Counted from the first letter of the stretch, positions 1-13,088 are shown. The stretch: DNA of 64,000 nucleotides from Haberlea rhodopensis (GCA_907163345.1 CAJQUN010000414.1:124001-188000); one strand, 5' to 3'. Notes: generated by a model not told the origin, from the letters alone. Program-made: numbers and translations.

Positions 1-3000
1 GTTGCTATCTGTGAGCTGCCTTTCGCTACCATTTCCTCCGATACCACTGGCGGAGTTGGTGGAACGTATGTTTACTTTTGCGTTGTTGTATGATAATCTT
101 CCTCGTTTTTATTTTTGCCTGATAATTCTTTAGTACTGTGCTTGGACGTCGCATTGCTGTGGAAAAGAACTAAAGAAAACTGTTCTATTGTTGTTTTTTT
201 AATAGGAAATCACAAAGGGAAAGATTGGACAAATATTCCCATGCTTATACGATATAGTTGTTTTATGTGTTATTAACTTCCCTTTATCGTGATATTTAGT
301 GGTATTTCAACTGTCTGTAAGCTTTTTATTTTGGCAAGATATGAGAATGCAAATGTTTTGCACTGAATATCATTGGATTTCAATTCATCAATCCAACTGA
401 GTATATCGTAACTAAACCATGAGGTTGTCCGTGCTCGTGGTTGTCTGATGAGTTAGTGCAGCTTGATTCTTTCCGGGGTCTTAGGTTGATGATGTTTAAT
501 TTACTGTCTTTATTGTTAAATGTCATTTGATCCATTCGTCAGAGCCATGTTTCTGATCAAAATATGTGTATGCTTTATTCAATGTTTTTGAATTTTGCAT
601 TTCGTGTGTTTTGTTGAGGAGTGTGGCACATTACATTTTTCAAATATCTCTCAACAGCATATTCCATCATACCTAATGGAATCATCCTTTTCTAGCACAT
701 GAAAACTAAAGCGGCATTTGATCTTTAAAAAGTGATGCATTTTGGGATATCATAAGAACAACCAGCTTAGGGAGCTTGTCTAGATTGTATCTAATAAAAT
801 CTGAATCCTGTGAAGGTGTGTACTTCGGGGATGTGTACCAAAGAAACTCCTTGTATATGCATCCAAATTTTCTCATGAATTTGAAGAGAGTGGTGGATTT
901 GGATGGAATCATAAAGCAGAACCTAAACATGATTGGAGTACCTTGATTGCTAATAAAAATGCAGAATTGATGCGCCTTACTGGTATTTACAAAAACATAC
1001 TGCAAAATGCTGGTGTCAAGCTGATTGAAGGTCGTGGCAAGGTAAGTGATTATAGAGCAGTTTATATCATCTTTTCTCTTGCTAATTCATAGATTTTAGA
1101 GCATTGAGTTTCTGATATTATGCAAGGATATTCTTGACTTCTAATGCAGATTGTGGACCCACATACAGTGGATGTGGATGGAAAACTCTACTCTGCAAAA
1201 AACATTCTTGTTGCAGTTGGTGGCCGTCCTTTCATTCCTGATATCCCTGGAAGTGAATATGTGATAGACTCCGATGCTGCCCTAGATTTACCTTCAAAAC
1301 CTACAAAAATTGCTATAGTTGGAGGAGGTTATATTGCAGTTGAGTTCGCTGGAATCTTCAGTGGATTGAAAAGTGATGTCCATGTGTTTATGAGGCAGAA
1401 GAAGGTGTTGAGAGGTTTTGACGAAGAGGTTACAGACAAAGAAACCTCATACATAAAGATACTTTTTCAATTCTTCTCTTTGTAAATGAAGGAAAATGTT
1501 CTCTTATTGCAGATCAGAGACTTTGTTGGAGAACAAATGTCATTAAGGGGAGTTAAGTTTCACCCAGATGAGAACCCTCAATCTATTGTCAAGTTATCAG
1601 ATGGTTCACTATCTTTGAAAACTACCAAAGGAACAGTTGATGGGTTTTCTCATGTTATGTTTGCTACAGGACGTAAACCTAATACAAATGTGAACATTTT
1701 ATGCTCTCTTAACTGATTCATGATTTATAAGGTGACACAGATGAGTTTAGAGACCACGTTTTTGCTGTAAAGAGCACATATTGTTTTGTTGTTCTTTTAG
1801 TCTTGTTTGTATTATTGGAAATGTAAGCTTCCGCACTCAGTAAGAAGTTTCCTGCTTGTGCCACAAATGTTGGTACTTCTTGGTTGTTAACGACTCGTAT
1901 TTATTGCAGAATTTGGGTTTGGAAACGGTTGGAGTGGAATTGTCTGAAAAAGGAGCCATAAAGGTATACTCTTTTGTATCCCCTTCTTCCAGGGATTTAT
2001 TTTATCGGGAATGTATATCTGAACACAAACTTGTGTTCGTTATAATTGTTCCTTCAGGTTGATGAATACTCTCAGACTTCTGTTCCATCAATATGGGCAG
2101 TTGGAGATGTTACTGATAGAATAAATTTGACCCCAGTTGCCTTGATGGAAGGAGGAGCATTGGCAAAAACACTTTTTGCCGCTAAACCTACAAAACCAGA
2201 TCACAGGTGCAATTTCGACTGTGCTAGAATATTTAAGTGAACTCCAGATTATCCAACATATAAGCATTTTGTCGTCTATGTTTGTAATACTGGAGCTCTT
2301 TCTGATGCCATTTTAGCTTTTAATGACCATGTATGTCCCGGTTTTATCCAGGGAAGTACCATCTGCTATTTTTTCTCAGCCACCTATCGGTCAAGTTGGC
2401 CTTACGGAAGAGCAGGTGAGCGTGAGGATTTTTGTACCCACATGCAAAAAAATGAATGAAATAGTTTTTAATTCTACAAAGTTTGCAGGCAACAAAGGAA
2501 TATGGCAATGTTGATGTTTATACCTCAAACTTTAGGCCTATGAAGGCTACTATTTCAGGTCTCCCTGATCGAGTTTTCATGAAACTTATAGTATGCGCAA
2601 AGACCGATAAAGTTCTTGGTTTGCACATGTGTGGAGAAGATTCCCCAGAGATTGTCCAGGTCGCCGCCTCAGCCTATTTTTGAATCGTGCAGATTTTTTT
2701 CCTCCAAATGTAGAATATGTGATTTTAGGGTCTTTTATCATTGAATCTGGATTTTCAGGGATTTGCAGTTGCCGTCAAAGCTGGCTTGACTAAAGCAGAT
2801 TTTGATGCCACGGTAGGTATCCACCCTACAGCAGCTGAGGAGCTTGTCACCATGAGGACACCTACACGGAAGATCCGAAGTGCTCCTTTGGAGGTAAATC
2901 CACTTACCTTACAGTAACACTCTTGATTATTAAACTTGATTCTGATTGATGGAATTCCTGACCAATTTCTCTTTAGATATAAAGAAGATATGCAATCACC

Positions 3001-5110
3001 TACTTACTGTTGATTGTGAACACTTACATTTCTTAATAGCATATGATGCACTCTGATCGACGAAATGTTTTGTGCTTAGCAAGTGCACTAGATCATTAAG
3101 AAATAAAATTGGATTTGAGTCCAAGTCCTTACGGATATTATTATCTAATTACTAGAATTATAATTTACTTAATTACCTAAATTAGACAAAATAAATTAAA
3201 CGAGACAAGCGAATAATTTAAAACTAATAAAAGTATAATGTGCTTTTAGAGAAAATGTGACGAAGAAACTAGCTATCTTGAATGAACTCAAGCAATGATC
3301 AACAAGCAACCAAGCACATGATGGTATCTAACTTTGCCATGTCTAGCACACAATTAATAACAATCAATTCAAAGGATTTTGTGTAATTCACGGAAAATTT
3401 TCTAGATTAATTATTATCATTTTTTAGGAGTTATGAATTTATTTCTATTAGTTCATAATAATTTTATTATGTTTTAATTAGACAAAGAACTGTTACAGTT
3501 TTTGAACTTTTAGTTTTCATCTAAAGCCACATAAAGAAATCCAATACTATCTCTAGTCGATACTACTAAGTGCTATTTGATGTTTTGAAGTAAATCTTAA
3601 TCAATCTGCCAGTGGTCTCAAGATCACAGGACAAGTAAATGTAAATGATTGACCAAATCATCACACAGAATAAATTTATTTAACGGATAATAATTTGAGC
3701 AAGGAAAGATTTTAATTATATTTGAAAACGTTGTGACCCTAACATGACTTTAGTCTAATGAAATATACTCCATAAATCTGAATTTAGACAAAACATTTAA
3801 AGTTGAATGCGTGATAATAAAATTATATCTTAGTGTTGAGGTATCAAATTTCCCGAAATCTCACTCACAATTCTCCCTCTTGAATGTCTAAGAGACCTTG
3901 AAAATCCTTGCTTCCAAAGTCTAAATTTGGAACCCTAAGAATGAATTTTCTTTTTCTATTTATACTGGGGTGAAAATGTTGGTTTTTGGCCTGAAACTGT
4001 AAAGCTGAAGTTGAAACAGATGGGATTCTGTTCTTTAAAATTTTGATTTCCAGCAGAGTCGCATTCTGGAATAACCGTGGATCTGTGGTGTCTATGTGAG
4101 TGAAACACATGAATGCACAGTCCGTTGCTTCCATTCTTCCATTTATTCATGAGCACAGCTGCATCCATTGGCCATAACATGGGTCTGTGGTCCTCTTTTT
4201 CGTGTTGATCTTCTTTGCACACCACGATATGTGGATCTTCTTCCTGGTGGTTTGCATGTTTTGGGACATAGACGTTTTTCAGAAATGAAAATGGATCCTT
4301 CAACTCGACCATAAACCATGGTAGTGGTCTGTGGTCACATTTATATCCTTAGTAATCATGCAGCACAGCTTCATGGTTTCTTTGCGTGAGATCTCTGTGG
4401 TTCGAGCAGAGATGAGTTTTGCACGTTCTTGGGCGGACTAGAGGTCCATGAGTCCGTCAGCCTTTGATATTTAGCACGCTCTGCTTTGGGGTCTAAGTTC
4501 ATAAAGCAGACCTGCAGGGTTGTCCATGGACCTTGCCACGTAGATGTCCCATGATCCGTGGTCTCTTTGGCCAAAATATCCAACTTTTGGTCTTTTCTCT
4601 GTACCTTTTGGAGCGTCCTTTGGCTCAATTCAACATGAGATGAATATTGTTTCTTATTCTTCATTTTTTGCCAGTTTTTACTCGGAATTGACAGACACAT
4701 AACGATAACTTATTCAAAACACACAAAATCAGGATTGAAACATGCCATGTTTGAATATGACAATAAGTTACGCGTACAAAGCAACTATCACACCCTTGTA
4801 ACTCGAATATTTGAATCTATGTGAAACGAGTAGCCTTTGCTGCGCAAAATGACCCTTGTTGAATGGTAACAGACCACTTAAAAGGCTAAAAGTTGGTGTA
4901 AAAAGAAGAGTGAGGAAATGAAGTTTGAATAGTTTGGGTGCAGTGGGAAACTGGTGGCCCTAAATATTTAAATAGTTTTTTAACGATTATAGTGAACCAT
5001 AATACTCGTTTTGTCCATGTGTTGCATCATGATTTCATCTAGAAGATAACACTTTTATCTACTCTCAGGGAGTGGAAGATTCCCAGGTCAAAGCTGGAGC
5101 TAAAGTTTGA
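1..5110 (+). CDS. GR1: Glutathione reductase, cytosolic type (3' part, 10 exons in window)
   Basis: Glutathione reductase is an FAD enzyme that reduces GSSG with NADPH. The window opens inside an exon; the N-terminal FAD-binding half lies upstream. Exons read as 1-65, 816-1041, 1150-1428, 1513-1689, 1910-1963, 2058-2206, 2352-2415, 2489-2659, 2759-2893 and 5069-5110, all with GT-AG borders and continuous phase. The redox-active disulfide GGVGGT-CVLRGCVPKK is split by the first intron. Exon 3 has the NADPH-domain glycine motif VGGGYIAVEFAG, exon 4 ends in ATGRKPNT, and exon 9 carries the catalytic HPTAAEE. The protein ends GVEDSQVKAGAKV. No frameshift or early stop was seen. The short C-terminus suggests the cytosolic rather than the plastid isoform, but without the N-terminus this is inference. 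The last intron is unusually long (2175 bp). Confidence 0.93.
2894..5068 (+). other. Long last intron of the glutathione reductase gene
   Basis: This 2175-bp intron is far longer than the other introns of the gene (about 70-750 bp). Its middle holds three unassigned minus-strand open stretches (3865-4134, 3956-4312, 4371-4700) with no motif I recognise. The size suggests an old insertion, possibly LTR-retroelement derived, but I could not find its ends or any target-site duplication. Confidence 0.5.
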
Positions 5111-6360
5111 AGTTAGAGATGAAGCAATAAATTTGTTCCTCAACTTCAGCTGCGTAGGTATCTCTTCCTATTATCTTGTTATTTTCTTTTTGGCTTTGTT
5201 TTATTCATTTGATTTGCGTGTACTTGATGCACATTAATCCATTCACTTAGATTTGAGTTCAAAAGAAGAGGTTTATAAATTAATTTGTTGACATTACCTT
5301 TTGATTTTTCTGTTTATCTTCTTGGGGTTTGTCTCAATTACGAATCCCTGTTTCGTAGTGTTGCCTTTCAAAGCCTTTAAGTTGCCATTATAGGCCTAGC
5401 TTGCAATATACGATGAGGAGGTTTCGACTTACTATATTTGGTTGGAGTTTAACATTTGCTTCTCTGAAAAAAAAAAATCACATAAATTTAAAGAATTTTT
5501 TTTATCTTTAAGGGGAGACGATAAATCTCCCAATATGTTAATTCTCTTGTAGCCTCGGTTTTTATAAAAGCAAGCATCTCTCCATGGGTCGTGAATTTAC
5601 TTTCAATTTGATTTTAAAATAATTATCTGAAGTTCTCAGGTTATAAATGTCACACGGTTGAAGTTTGCAGCTTGAAGCGCCTCAGTTCTGTTCCTTTAGG
5701 GATTCAGCTTTTCTTGTGGAAGGGAGCTTGTTGAATATATACATGTAAGTTAGCAGTTTTGTTGTGTGATTTTGTCTTTGCAAATCTGTACTTATGCCCA
5801 CTCTAGAAAAAGGTTCTTTTTATGTCTTCGCACTGTAATTTATCATCTGGTAATCCTTTCTCGTAATGTAATTGTTAGGAGAACACAATTCCGTACACTT
5901 TGTTAAAACCTAACTTTATCTACTATTAATAGTCCCGCCTAGAGGGGAACTTCTTTTATGAATTGTGTGGATCTATACACCAACACACATAGTTGGTATA
6001 TGTGTTGGTATATGAGTTCATCCAGTGTATGGAAGAATTTTCCCGCCTAATGGCCGCTTATGCAATTGCTTTATATTCGTGATTATTCCATGAATAATAT
6101 TAATTCAAATTGTTAGAAGAATTTATCATGTAATAATTTAAATACTCTTGTTTTTTTCCCACAATATAAAAAAATAGGACAAATGAATTATATCACAGAG
6201 TTTATTGTTGTTTTTTCCCACAATATGAAATGGGATAAAGGAATTATATTACATAGTTGTGTGTGAGAATTTAGATTAAGTAGATGAGTATATCTAAAAC
6301 GAAATATATGGGGTGTAAATTTAGTGGTCGTATTTTTCGAAATCCTCGTGCTGTAGCACT
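5111..6360. other. 3' UTR and downstream region of glutathione reductase; no gene seen
   Basis: The sequence after the stop continues as UTR. A possible UTR intron donor follows at about 5157 (GCGTAG then GTATCTC). From about 5900 on it is AT-rich intergenic DNA with no coding signal. Confidence 0.4.
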
Positions 6361-6389
6361 AGATAGTCAAGAGGTATAGATGAGCACCA

Positions 6390-7005
6390 AGTTTTGATAC
6401 TTAGGTTCTGTTATCCAAAAAGATGGAGATATTGACAATGACGTTAACCATAGCATTCAGGTGGGCTGGTTGAAATGGAGAAATGTCATCGAAGTTCTAT
6501 GCGGTCATAATATCCCGCTGAATTGAAATGGAAGTTTTATAGAACCGTCATTAGACCTGTAATGTTGTATGTGACGGAATGCTGGACACCCATGATGATC
6601 CAAAAAATGATTGTGGCAGAGACGTGTATGATTCGTTAGATATGCGGTAAGACCAGAAGAGATAAAACAAGGAACGAAGATATTCGAGCTGAAGTAGATG
6701 CATGTTGTATAGAAGAGAGATGCAAAAAAGTCACTTACATTGATTTAGTCACGTACGACGTATGCTCAGCGACAGCAATGCACCTGCGCGTCGAGTGGAG
6801 TTCATGGCCATTTCACGAGAGCGAGGGGGTGATTGAAGAAGATATGTCTTGAAGTTATACACAAATATTTGGAGTTCAATGTGATTAAAGATCGATAGAA
6901 GCGTTTGGAGAAGACTGATGCACGTGTCCGACCCGACTTGATTATCTCTATTGTTCATGTAGCCTACCCCAATTTATTGAGATTAAAAGTTTAATTGTTA
7001 TTGTT
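6390..7005 (+). mobile_element. LINE-type retrotransposon remnant (end of RT region and 3' tail)
   Basis: Broken reading frames follow the C-terminal part of plant non-LTR reverse transcriptase ORFs: a GSVIQKDGDIDNDV stretch near 6408-6450, then segments matching the usual 'GWxKWR', 'LYGTECW' (here degenerate, near 6570) and 'MCGKTRxDK' blocks, with stops and frameshifts throughout. The 3' end runs through GVHGHFTR-like and KRLEKTDARVRPDLI-like segments. The last 110 bp (about 6888-7000) recur in diverged form at 32236-32350, so the window has two tails of one family. The element is dead. Confidence 0.75.
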
Positions 7006-7688
7006 GCTTACGAGAAATTAATAACAACCATGAGAAAAAAGATATAAATTATATATAATAAAATTTGAAGTATGTTTACAGTTCCGTCTCTTCTGTTTCC
7101 CGTACCATTCTTCTCGTCTGCCATTTCCATCATTTGCTTCTAATCTCTGCAATTGCAATATAATGTTTCATCAAACACAATAATAAAAGAGAGAATTAAT
7201 AAATTTTAAAAAAAGCAAAGATAGAAAAACATGTAGGGCAATCGAACTTACATAATTTTCTACCATTGTTGTCTTTCTTTTAGTCTCTGTTCGGCTCGTA
7301 TGATTAAAGCTGGATAAATTATTTATCAACCACATCCTTTTTTCTTCTGGAGGATAGAGAAGCCGAAAAATTCGAAAAGCTCGACATTGTTTACACAAAA
7401 TCGTACGGCTTGAATGATATAAAAAAAATTACACATAGTAGATGTGATTACTTGAATAGGAACTGTGATATATTTTGAATTGACTTTACTAGCCTTCAAA
7501 ATACACTATTATTCCTTTTTATAATTAAAATAAAAATTAAATCCTATGCTTACTGGTAAACAATGGTGGACATCGCATGAATGGGGGCAAAGAAAATCAT
7601 CGACATTGTTAAATGATTGTTGCTGCCTCTTGACTGATTTTTCTACTATGATTACGTCCGATTTTCATTGGAGTGGATCGATGTCGAA

Positions 7689-8100
7689 AGAAGATGAAGC
7701 TTTCATCTTGTGATGAAACTAGAATTCGAAAACAGAAACCAAAAGGTGCATTTGGTACGTGAATATGATAAATGAAGGATGAATAATAAGAGTGATAAAT
7801 AGATGATAAATAATTTAGTGTGATAAATTATATGATTCTTGGTATTATTTTAAAATGTTGGATTAATTTTGTGAATTTTTTTGTATTGACCAAAATACCC
7901 TCACAATTATTTTTTAAAATTCTTTACTTTTTAAAGTAAAATATAATTTTAAATTACATATATAGGCATTTATGAATTGAATTCATTTTCCGAATAGATT
8001 ATCATGTTTAAAATAAAATCAATATTTATTATTTTCCTAAAAATTATAATTTTATCAATATTCATATTACATGTAATTCAAGATGAAAGCTTCATCTTCT
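7689..8100. repeat. 22-bp perfect inverted repeat flanking about 370 bp
   Basis: AGAAGATGAAGCTTTCATCTTG at 7689-7710 is repeated exactly as its reverse complement at 8079-8100. Each arm is itself nearly palindromic around AAGCTT. The interval contains the half-MITE at 7745-7980. No matching flanking duplication was found. Confidence 0.7.
7745..7980 (-). mobile_element. Tourist-like MITE fragment
   Basis: The stretch starting GGTGCATTTGGTACGTGAATATGATAAATG closely follows the reverse complement of the right end of the element at 48501-49563. Shared blocks include GAATAATAA..AAGAGTGAT, TTTAGTGTGATAAATTATATGAT and an AAATACCC(C/T) run. Only one end is present; the partner end was not found. Confidence 0.6.
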
Positions 8101-8323
8101 TCCTCCACCCCTCTGAACTCCATTTATTTCTGAAACTTTTCATATCAATTTCCTTTTCCTTATCTTTTCCTACGACCAAATTCAGTTTTTCTCAAGGGTT
8201 CTCCCTCAATAAAGTAGTAAGATAAATTTATTACATAATGACACCATATAATAAAAATCATATTATACATAATAAATAAAATACGTGTACATGCAATAAG
8301 TATCTTTATAAATTAATATTGTT

Positions 8324-9040
8324 GAGACCGTGAAATTTTATTAATTTAGAGAGTATTAATTAATCGATAAATTAATAATTTATTAATTTAAAATTTGCTT
8401 TTTAAATTCAGTGAATTTATCATGAATAAATCATTCACAATTTTAAGAAATGATTAATGATCTGGGTTACCGCAATAAAATTGATAACAATCACTTGTTG
8501 GATTACCCGAAGTGAAATGACAATGTTCAAAATTCCAAAGCTTAGAAAAAATTATGGTTAGTGTAATTAAAAATCATGTGGATGTAGAATCTGTTGATAA
8601 TTCATTATCTTTAGAACCAATCAAATATAAATTAAGCACTCAAAGCAACAACTATTCACAATCTTGTATAGCCGTTCGAGAACACGACTTTTGAATGTAA
8701 TGAAAAAAGTTAGAAATGTAATTCACATAGATTTAAATTTTGAGAAAAAAATAAACAATAATAGATTAATATTTTACTAAATTCTCCTAATTATGTTTAT
8801 AATTTTAGAGAATTAGTAATTTATGATATTCTCCTAATTATGTTTATAATTTTAGAGAATTAGTAATTTATGATATTGACGTGTCTATAGATTTATATAA
8901 GAGTTTTTCCTAAAATTATTATCTTATTAATTTATCAAAATTACTAATTTTTTAAACTGGCCCAAGTTGGGACCGTGAAAAAATATTATTTTAAAGAGAT
9001 TATTAATTTATCGAGTATTAATTTATATATGTTTTACTGT
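8324..9040. repeat. Dispersed AT-rich repeat family (TCTATAAATTAATA / GGGACCGTGAAA type)
   Basis: Similar blocks are seen at about 8324-8410, 8953-9030 and again at 12805-12900. Each has an ATTAATTTATAGAG-like run, a GACCGTGAAA or AAGACCG word and an ATTTATCGAG(T/C)ATTAA run. They look like members of one non-autonomous family. Boundaries are not defined. The rest of 7980-9230 shows no gene. Confidence 0.45.
8781..8874. repeat. Tandem duplication, 2 x 47 bp
   Basis: The unit starting ATTCTCCTAATTATG at 8781-8827 is repeated without change at 8828-8874. Confidence 0.95.
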
Positions 9041-9239
9041 AATATGAATTAAACTCAATTCACCAATTACTTAGTAAAGAACAATGAAATCAGTTGGTTG
9101 GCCGCACCATTTTCAGAAATGTCTTTTTAATTACAATCATATTATTTATTTAAGGGCAAACTTCACGACGGTATCATATAATGGAACATTTTTCAACCTG
9201 ATTCACCAAAAAAACTTCAAATCACTTCTATTTTAAATC

Positions 9240-9668
9240 AAAATGACCAAAATAGACCGGACAAGTAACAAGTGGATTAGAGATATGCTCGCAAACTCAG
9301 CTAACCTTCCTCTGCAAATTGAAGTGAAATCATTGACGTCGAGATAGATCTGTTCGAGTGAAGTCGTGTTTTCAAAAGAAGGGAGAGGTGCGGACAAAGA
9401 GTTCTTCTCGAGGGCAAGGGATTTGAGCATGGTAAGGTTGTTAAGCTCCAGGGGCTGTGTGTCGGAGATGGAGGTGGAGTCGAGGTTGACAGCGGTGACG
9501 AAGGTGGAGGTTGTATCACAGTTGACGTTCGTCCATTTGCAGATGTGGGTGGAGGGTGAACAGCCGGCGGGGGGATGACGAAAGTGAAGAGATGAGCTTC
9601 AGCATGACGACAGAGTCATCAACAGCTGAGAGTAGAGGGAGGAGGAACAAGAGGAGGCGGACGACCAT
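9240..9668 (-). pseudogene. TMK-type LRR receptor-like kinase, 5' fragment
   Basis: The minus strand encodes the start of an LRR receptor kinase ectodomain. An ATG at 9668 opens a hydrophobic signal segment (MVVRLLLFLLPLLSAVDDS). It is followed by LISSLSSSP, a one-base frame change, then KWTNVNCDTTS, TAVNLDSTSIS and LELNNLTMLKSLALEKNS. The last piece is an LRR step with PLPSFENTTSLEQIYLD. Order and spacing match the N-terminus of plant TMK-like kinases. The remaining LRRs, membrane segment and kinase domain are absent, and a frameshift separates the signal peptide from the repeats. It is a truncated, non-functional copy. Confidence 0.72.
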
Positions 9669-10222
9669 TGTTGTTGTGGCGCTACGGGTGTAAATATCAG
9701 ATAAGAAACAGAAAGACGAGAGAAGGCTAGTTTTTGTTGATGATGATACGTTGTTCAATAGCTCAATTTTTTTAAAAACTAGAATGTATAGATTGGGTGA
9801 CACCAATTCTTAAGCTGGCGCACTTGCATTTAACAAGTGCACCTTTTGAGTCTAGCGATACACTTATCTTACGTGCATCGATAGACTCAGGCGGTGCACT
9901 TATCAAAGTACACATTGTTTATATAAAGGTTGTGCACTTATTTAATGTTGTTGATGCACCTAATTTGTTATGTCTTACTACTTGATTTATGTGAATTAGG
10001 TAATTATAAGTTAGTCAATTAATGATAACCAAAATAAGCGAATAAATATTAAAGAAACATATAGAAATATATTGAATAGATTTTAAGTGCAAATCTGTAA
10101 AAGAAAAAAAATGGAAATGGAATTAAATGGGATGGAAAGATTATTGGATGCATGAATTGATATCTCGACTTGTATGAGTCAAAGAATTAGAAATTTAAAT
10201 TGGAATAGGCAATGAAGGGTGG
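9669..10222. other. Intergenic, no gene seen
   Basis: AT-rich sequence. Between 9815 and 9965 the words GTGCAC/TGCACTT recur many times; a similar run recurs at 12480-12740. Confidence 0.4.
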
Positions 10223-10426
10223 ATGGACATATTGCTTTCCTAGTATATACCTAAGTAGATAAAATAGAGACGAAAGGAGAAAGATAATGATCATATTTGT
10301 GGGTTTGTTTGATGGTGCCCTTAAATGGACATATTGCTTTCCTAGTATATACCTAAGTAGATAAAATAGAGACGAAAGGAGAAAGATAATGATCATATTT
10401 GTGGGTTTGTTTGATGGTGCCCTTAA
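10223..10426. repeat. Tandem duplication, 2 x 102 bp
   Basis: 10223-10324 and 10325-10426 match base for base as far as I can read (ATGGACATATTGC ... GGTGCCCTTAA). Confidence 0.93.
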
Positions 10427-10435
10427 GGGCACCAT
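10414..10435. repeat. 22-bp perfect palindrome at the end of the tandem duplication
   Basis: ATGGTGCCCTT/AAGGGCACCAT reads the same on both strands. It overlaps the last 13 bases of the second 102-bp unit. Confidence 0.9.
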
Positions 10436-10696
10436 TCATTTGGAATCTTTTTTTTAAAGGAAAAAAAAGATTCAACTTGGATGATGTATATTGCTCCTGA
10501 GGGCAACGCCCTTAAAGACAGCAACAAAGTTTCCATATTTGTGAGTGGGGATATACACATTAGAAAAGCACGGAGGCAGTAGAGTTAAATCACATGTATA
10601 CTTAAATCCTTCAGAATGAAATACGGTGCAACTTCAAACCAGCCAAAGAATCGTGCTAGGCGATGTAAGTCGTAATTAATTAATTAATTTTTTTAG

Positions 10697-10912
10697 GTCG
10701 TGTTTGGATTGAGAGCTTTGATTTGGAGTGAGGCATTTGATTTGGAGAGAGATTTGAATAAGTGACACATCTTGAGTGTATTTTAAATCCATCATAATTA
10801 TAATTACATCTACATAAGTTAAGAAAGTGATGGATCCACCAACATAAATTCATCCAAATAATCATGGATTTGAAATACATGACTTTAAATCTCTCCATCC
10901 AAATGGACCGTC
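10697..10912. mobile_element. Small MITE-like element
   Basis: Imperfect terminal inverted repeats: GGTCGTGTTTGGATTGAGAG on the left and, reading the other strand, GACGGTCCATTTGGATGGAGAG on the right, enclosing about 170 bp. There is no coding capacity, and a target-site duplication could not be fixed. Confidence 0.55.
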
Positions 10913-13088
10913 AGGTAATTTATGTGGTGCTTGAAAGATTAAATAAGTGTAGTTTCCTACTTGTGTTAGTTTCACACATGAAACAAAGATAGGTATTTGC
11001 AACAAGGATCATATTCTTTCTTCTGTTAAACCTTCAAGGTATTAAATAAATTGATATTCAAATATTAAAAATTTGAAATAAACGTATTATTTAAAAAACA
11101 AAGGTTATAACCGAATTTGAACAGGAGAACGAATGTCAATAAGGGAAGCATGTTTATGTACAATGGCTGTGTAAAAGAAGTAGAAATGAATCTTTTAAAA
11201 TAATAATTAATTAAATAAATTAGTTAATTAAAATGAAAGTATCCTTGTTAGTTGTTTGAACTTGCAACTTCCAATGTGAGCTCTAATTAGAGATAGTTTT
11301 CATAACAGTACTGCTTACTAAATTGGGAATTATTATGATTTATGTAGACTAAACTATTCCCCATCCCTATCAACTGTGCATTCTAAATGTATGTTGTGAT
11401 CAGATAACATATGACATATATCTGATATATGATTTGATGAAGTATGTGAATTATGTGAAATTACCTCGATACGTGATTTTATTTAAATTATACGGTATTC
11501 ATACCATGTATAATTGGCATATCGGTGTATGAAAATAAATATTTTGTTAACACACATCTTTTTTATATATACATCGATGCATGGATTACTCGGTTGAGCT
11601 TTAAATACCTTGTTATTTTTGGACTCTGGGATAATCACTGGATATTGGTATCGTGATACTATGAACGACATTAAATGGCCCGAAAGGTATAGGGAATCGT
11701 GGTCTCCGCTGATCACCATGATTTGTTGAGACGATAGATTGGTGGCACCTTGTTGATGTCGTCTCTTGTATGTCCTTGACTGTGATGTCGAGACTTGGGA
11801 TGTGATGACGGTGACGACGCATCACGTATTATCCCTTATGCTTGGCAGGCTCGAGCTACTATGATTTGATAGCAATTCCATTGATTCTGATATACCCAGT
11901 GGATGAGTGATGGACTTGATACCGGCATGACATGACATGCATTGCGTTGCATTTCATTTCATATATAATTTTATAGATATATGTTGTATTTCTTTTGATG
12001 GTTTCATATTGGGCTTTTGATCACTCCAAGAGGGATGCTATTGTCTTTGTGTGTGGATAATGGCAGGTAGTACAGGTGGTCAGGACCCCAGAGAGGGCAC
12101 GTCCGGTGGGAGCCACACTTGAGAGGTGTAGTTTACAATTTATTCCAGTAGTAGATGTATATGTATACCAGGAGTGTGTACCTAGAGTGTGAGGAGTTTA
12201 TGTATATTTAGTTGATTTTTCAGTCCAGTGTGATTATGTGTTTACTAGTTTCCTTATGGCGTGCTGGTTTATGTTGATGAATATGAATTGATGGTACGTA
12301 CATAGAGATATTTTTAGTATATGTCTATTGGCATTAGTGGTATGTTATCGTACTCATACCGAAATTTTTAGGGCCACATGTTACAATTGTTGCACAAATC
12401 TTCCGCTATTTAGACTATAATTATAGTGATCATTAATCACATGATTAGGATTGGATCATCACATAATTTAATTTAAAATCTAATCGTGTACATAATTACA
12501 ATACATTGGTGTACCTAATTTAAAATCTAGTGGTGTAACTAATTTAATGTTATTGGTGCATCTATTAAACTAAAGTCTATCGATGTATGTAATTATACTA
12601 CATAATGCAATTTATTAGATCAGGGTTCAGAATTGGATTTATTGAATAAAGTTTTCTAAATGTGAATTTAGTTGTGAATATGATTTTATCTGAGATTTAG
12701 TTTATGAATGTTTTATAAGGGTGCACTTATTTGTAATTTTATTTGTATTCAAATATATACGAATAAAAGATAGAATATAGTTATGATAAAGAAATATAGT
12801 AAAATCTCTATAAATTAATAATATTGAGTCTATAAAATTTTATAAATTTAGAGATATTATTTTATCGAGCATTAAATTATAATGTTGACCAAGTTGAAAG
12901 ACCGAAAAAAAAAAATAGTAGAGTTGTGTTGAACACGAGTCCATTAACCCAGTGTGGCGTGCCATGCACCACCGTTCCCGATAAAACATCTCGGACCTCG
13001 GCCTTCTCTAGTGTCTTGATTCTGCCCCCAAATATATATTCTCACTGTCGGAACTGTATAGATCAGGATCCTCAAATCCATTCGGAAA
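10913..13088. other. Intergenic; possible old LTR-retrotransposon LTR remains
   Basis: No gene seen. The stretch around 11900-12270 (GCATTTCATTTCAT, GGGCTTTTGATCAC, then GACCCCAGAGAGGGCACGTC and GGTGGGAGCCACACTTGAG) resembles plant Ty3/gypsy LTR sequence, but no partner LTR is present. The rest is AT-rich. Confidence 0.3.

Noticed and set aside
121..180. TGTGCTTGGACGTCGCATTG as a possible glutathione reductase exon with the redox cysteines
   Set aside because: It has no usable frame; the true CVLRGCVPKK exon with correct phase and splice sites is at 816-1041.
9815..9965. CRISPR-like or regulated array of GTGCAC words (also 12480-12740)
   Set aside because: Spacing is irregular and the words are too short; no array structure, and the genome is a plant's.
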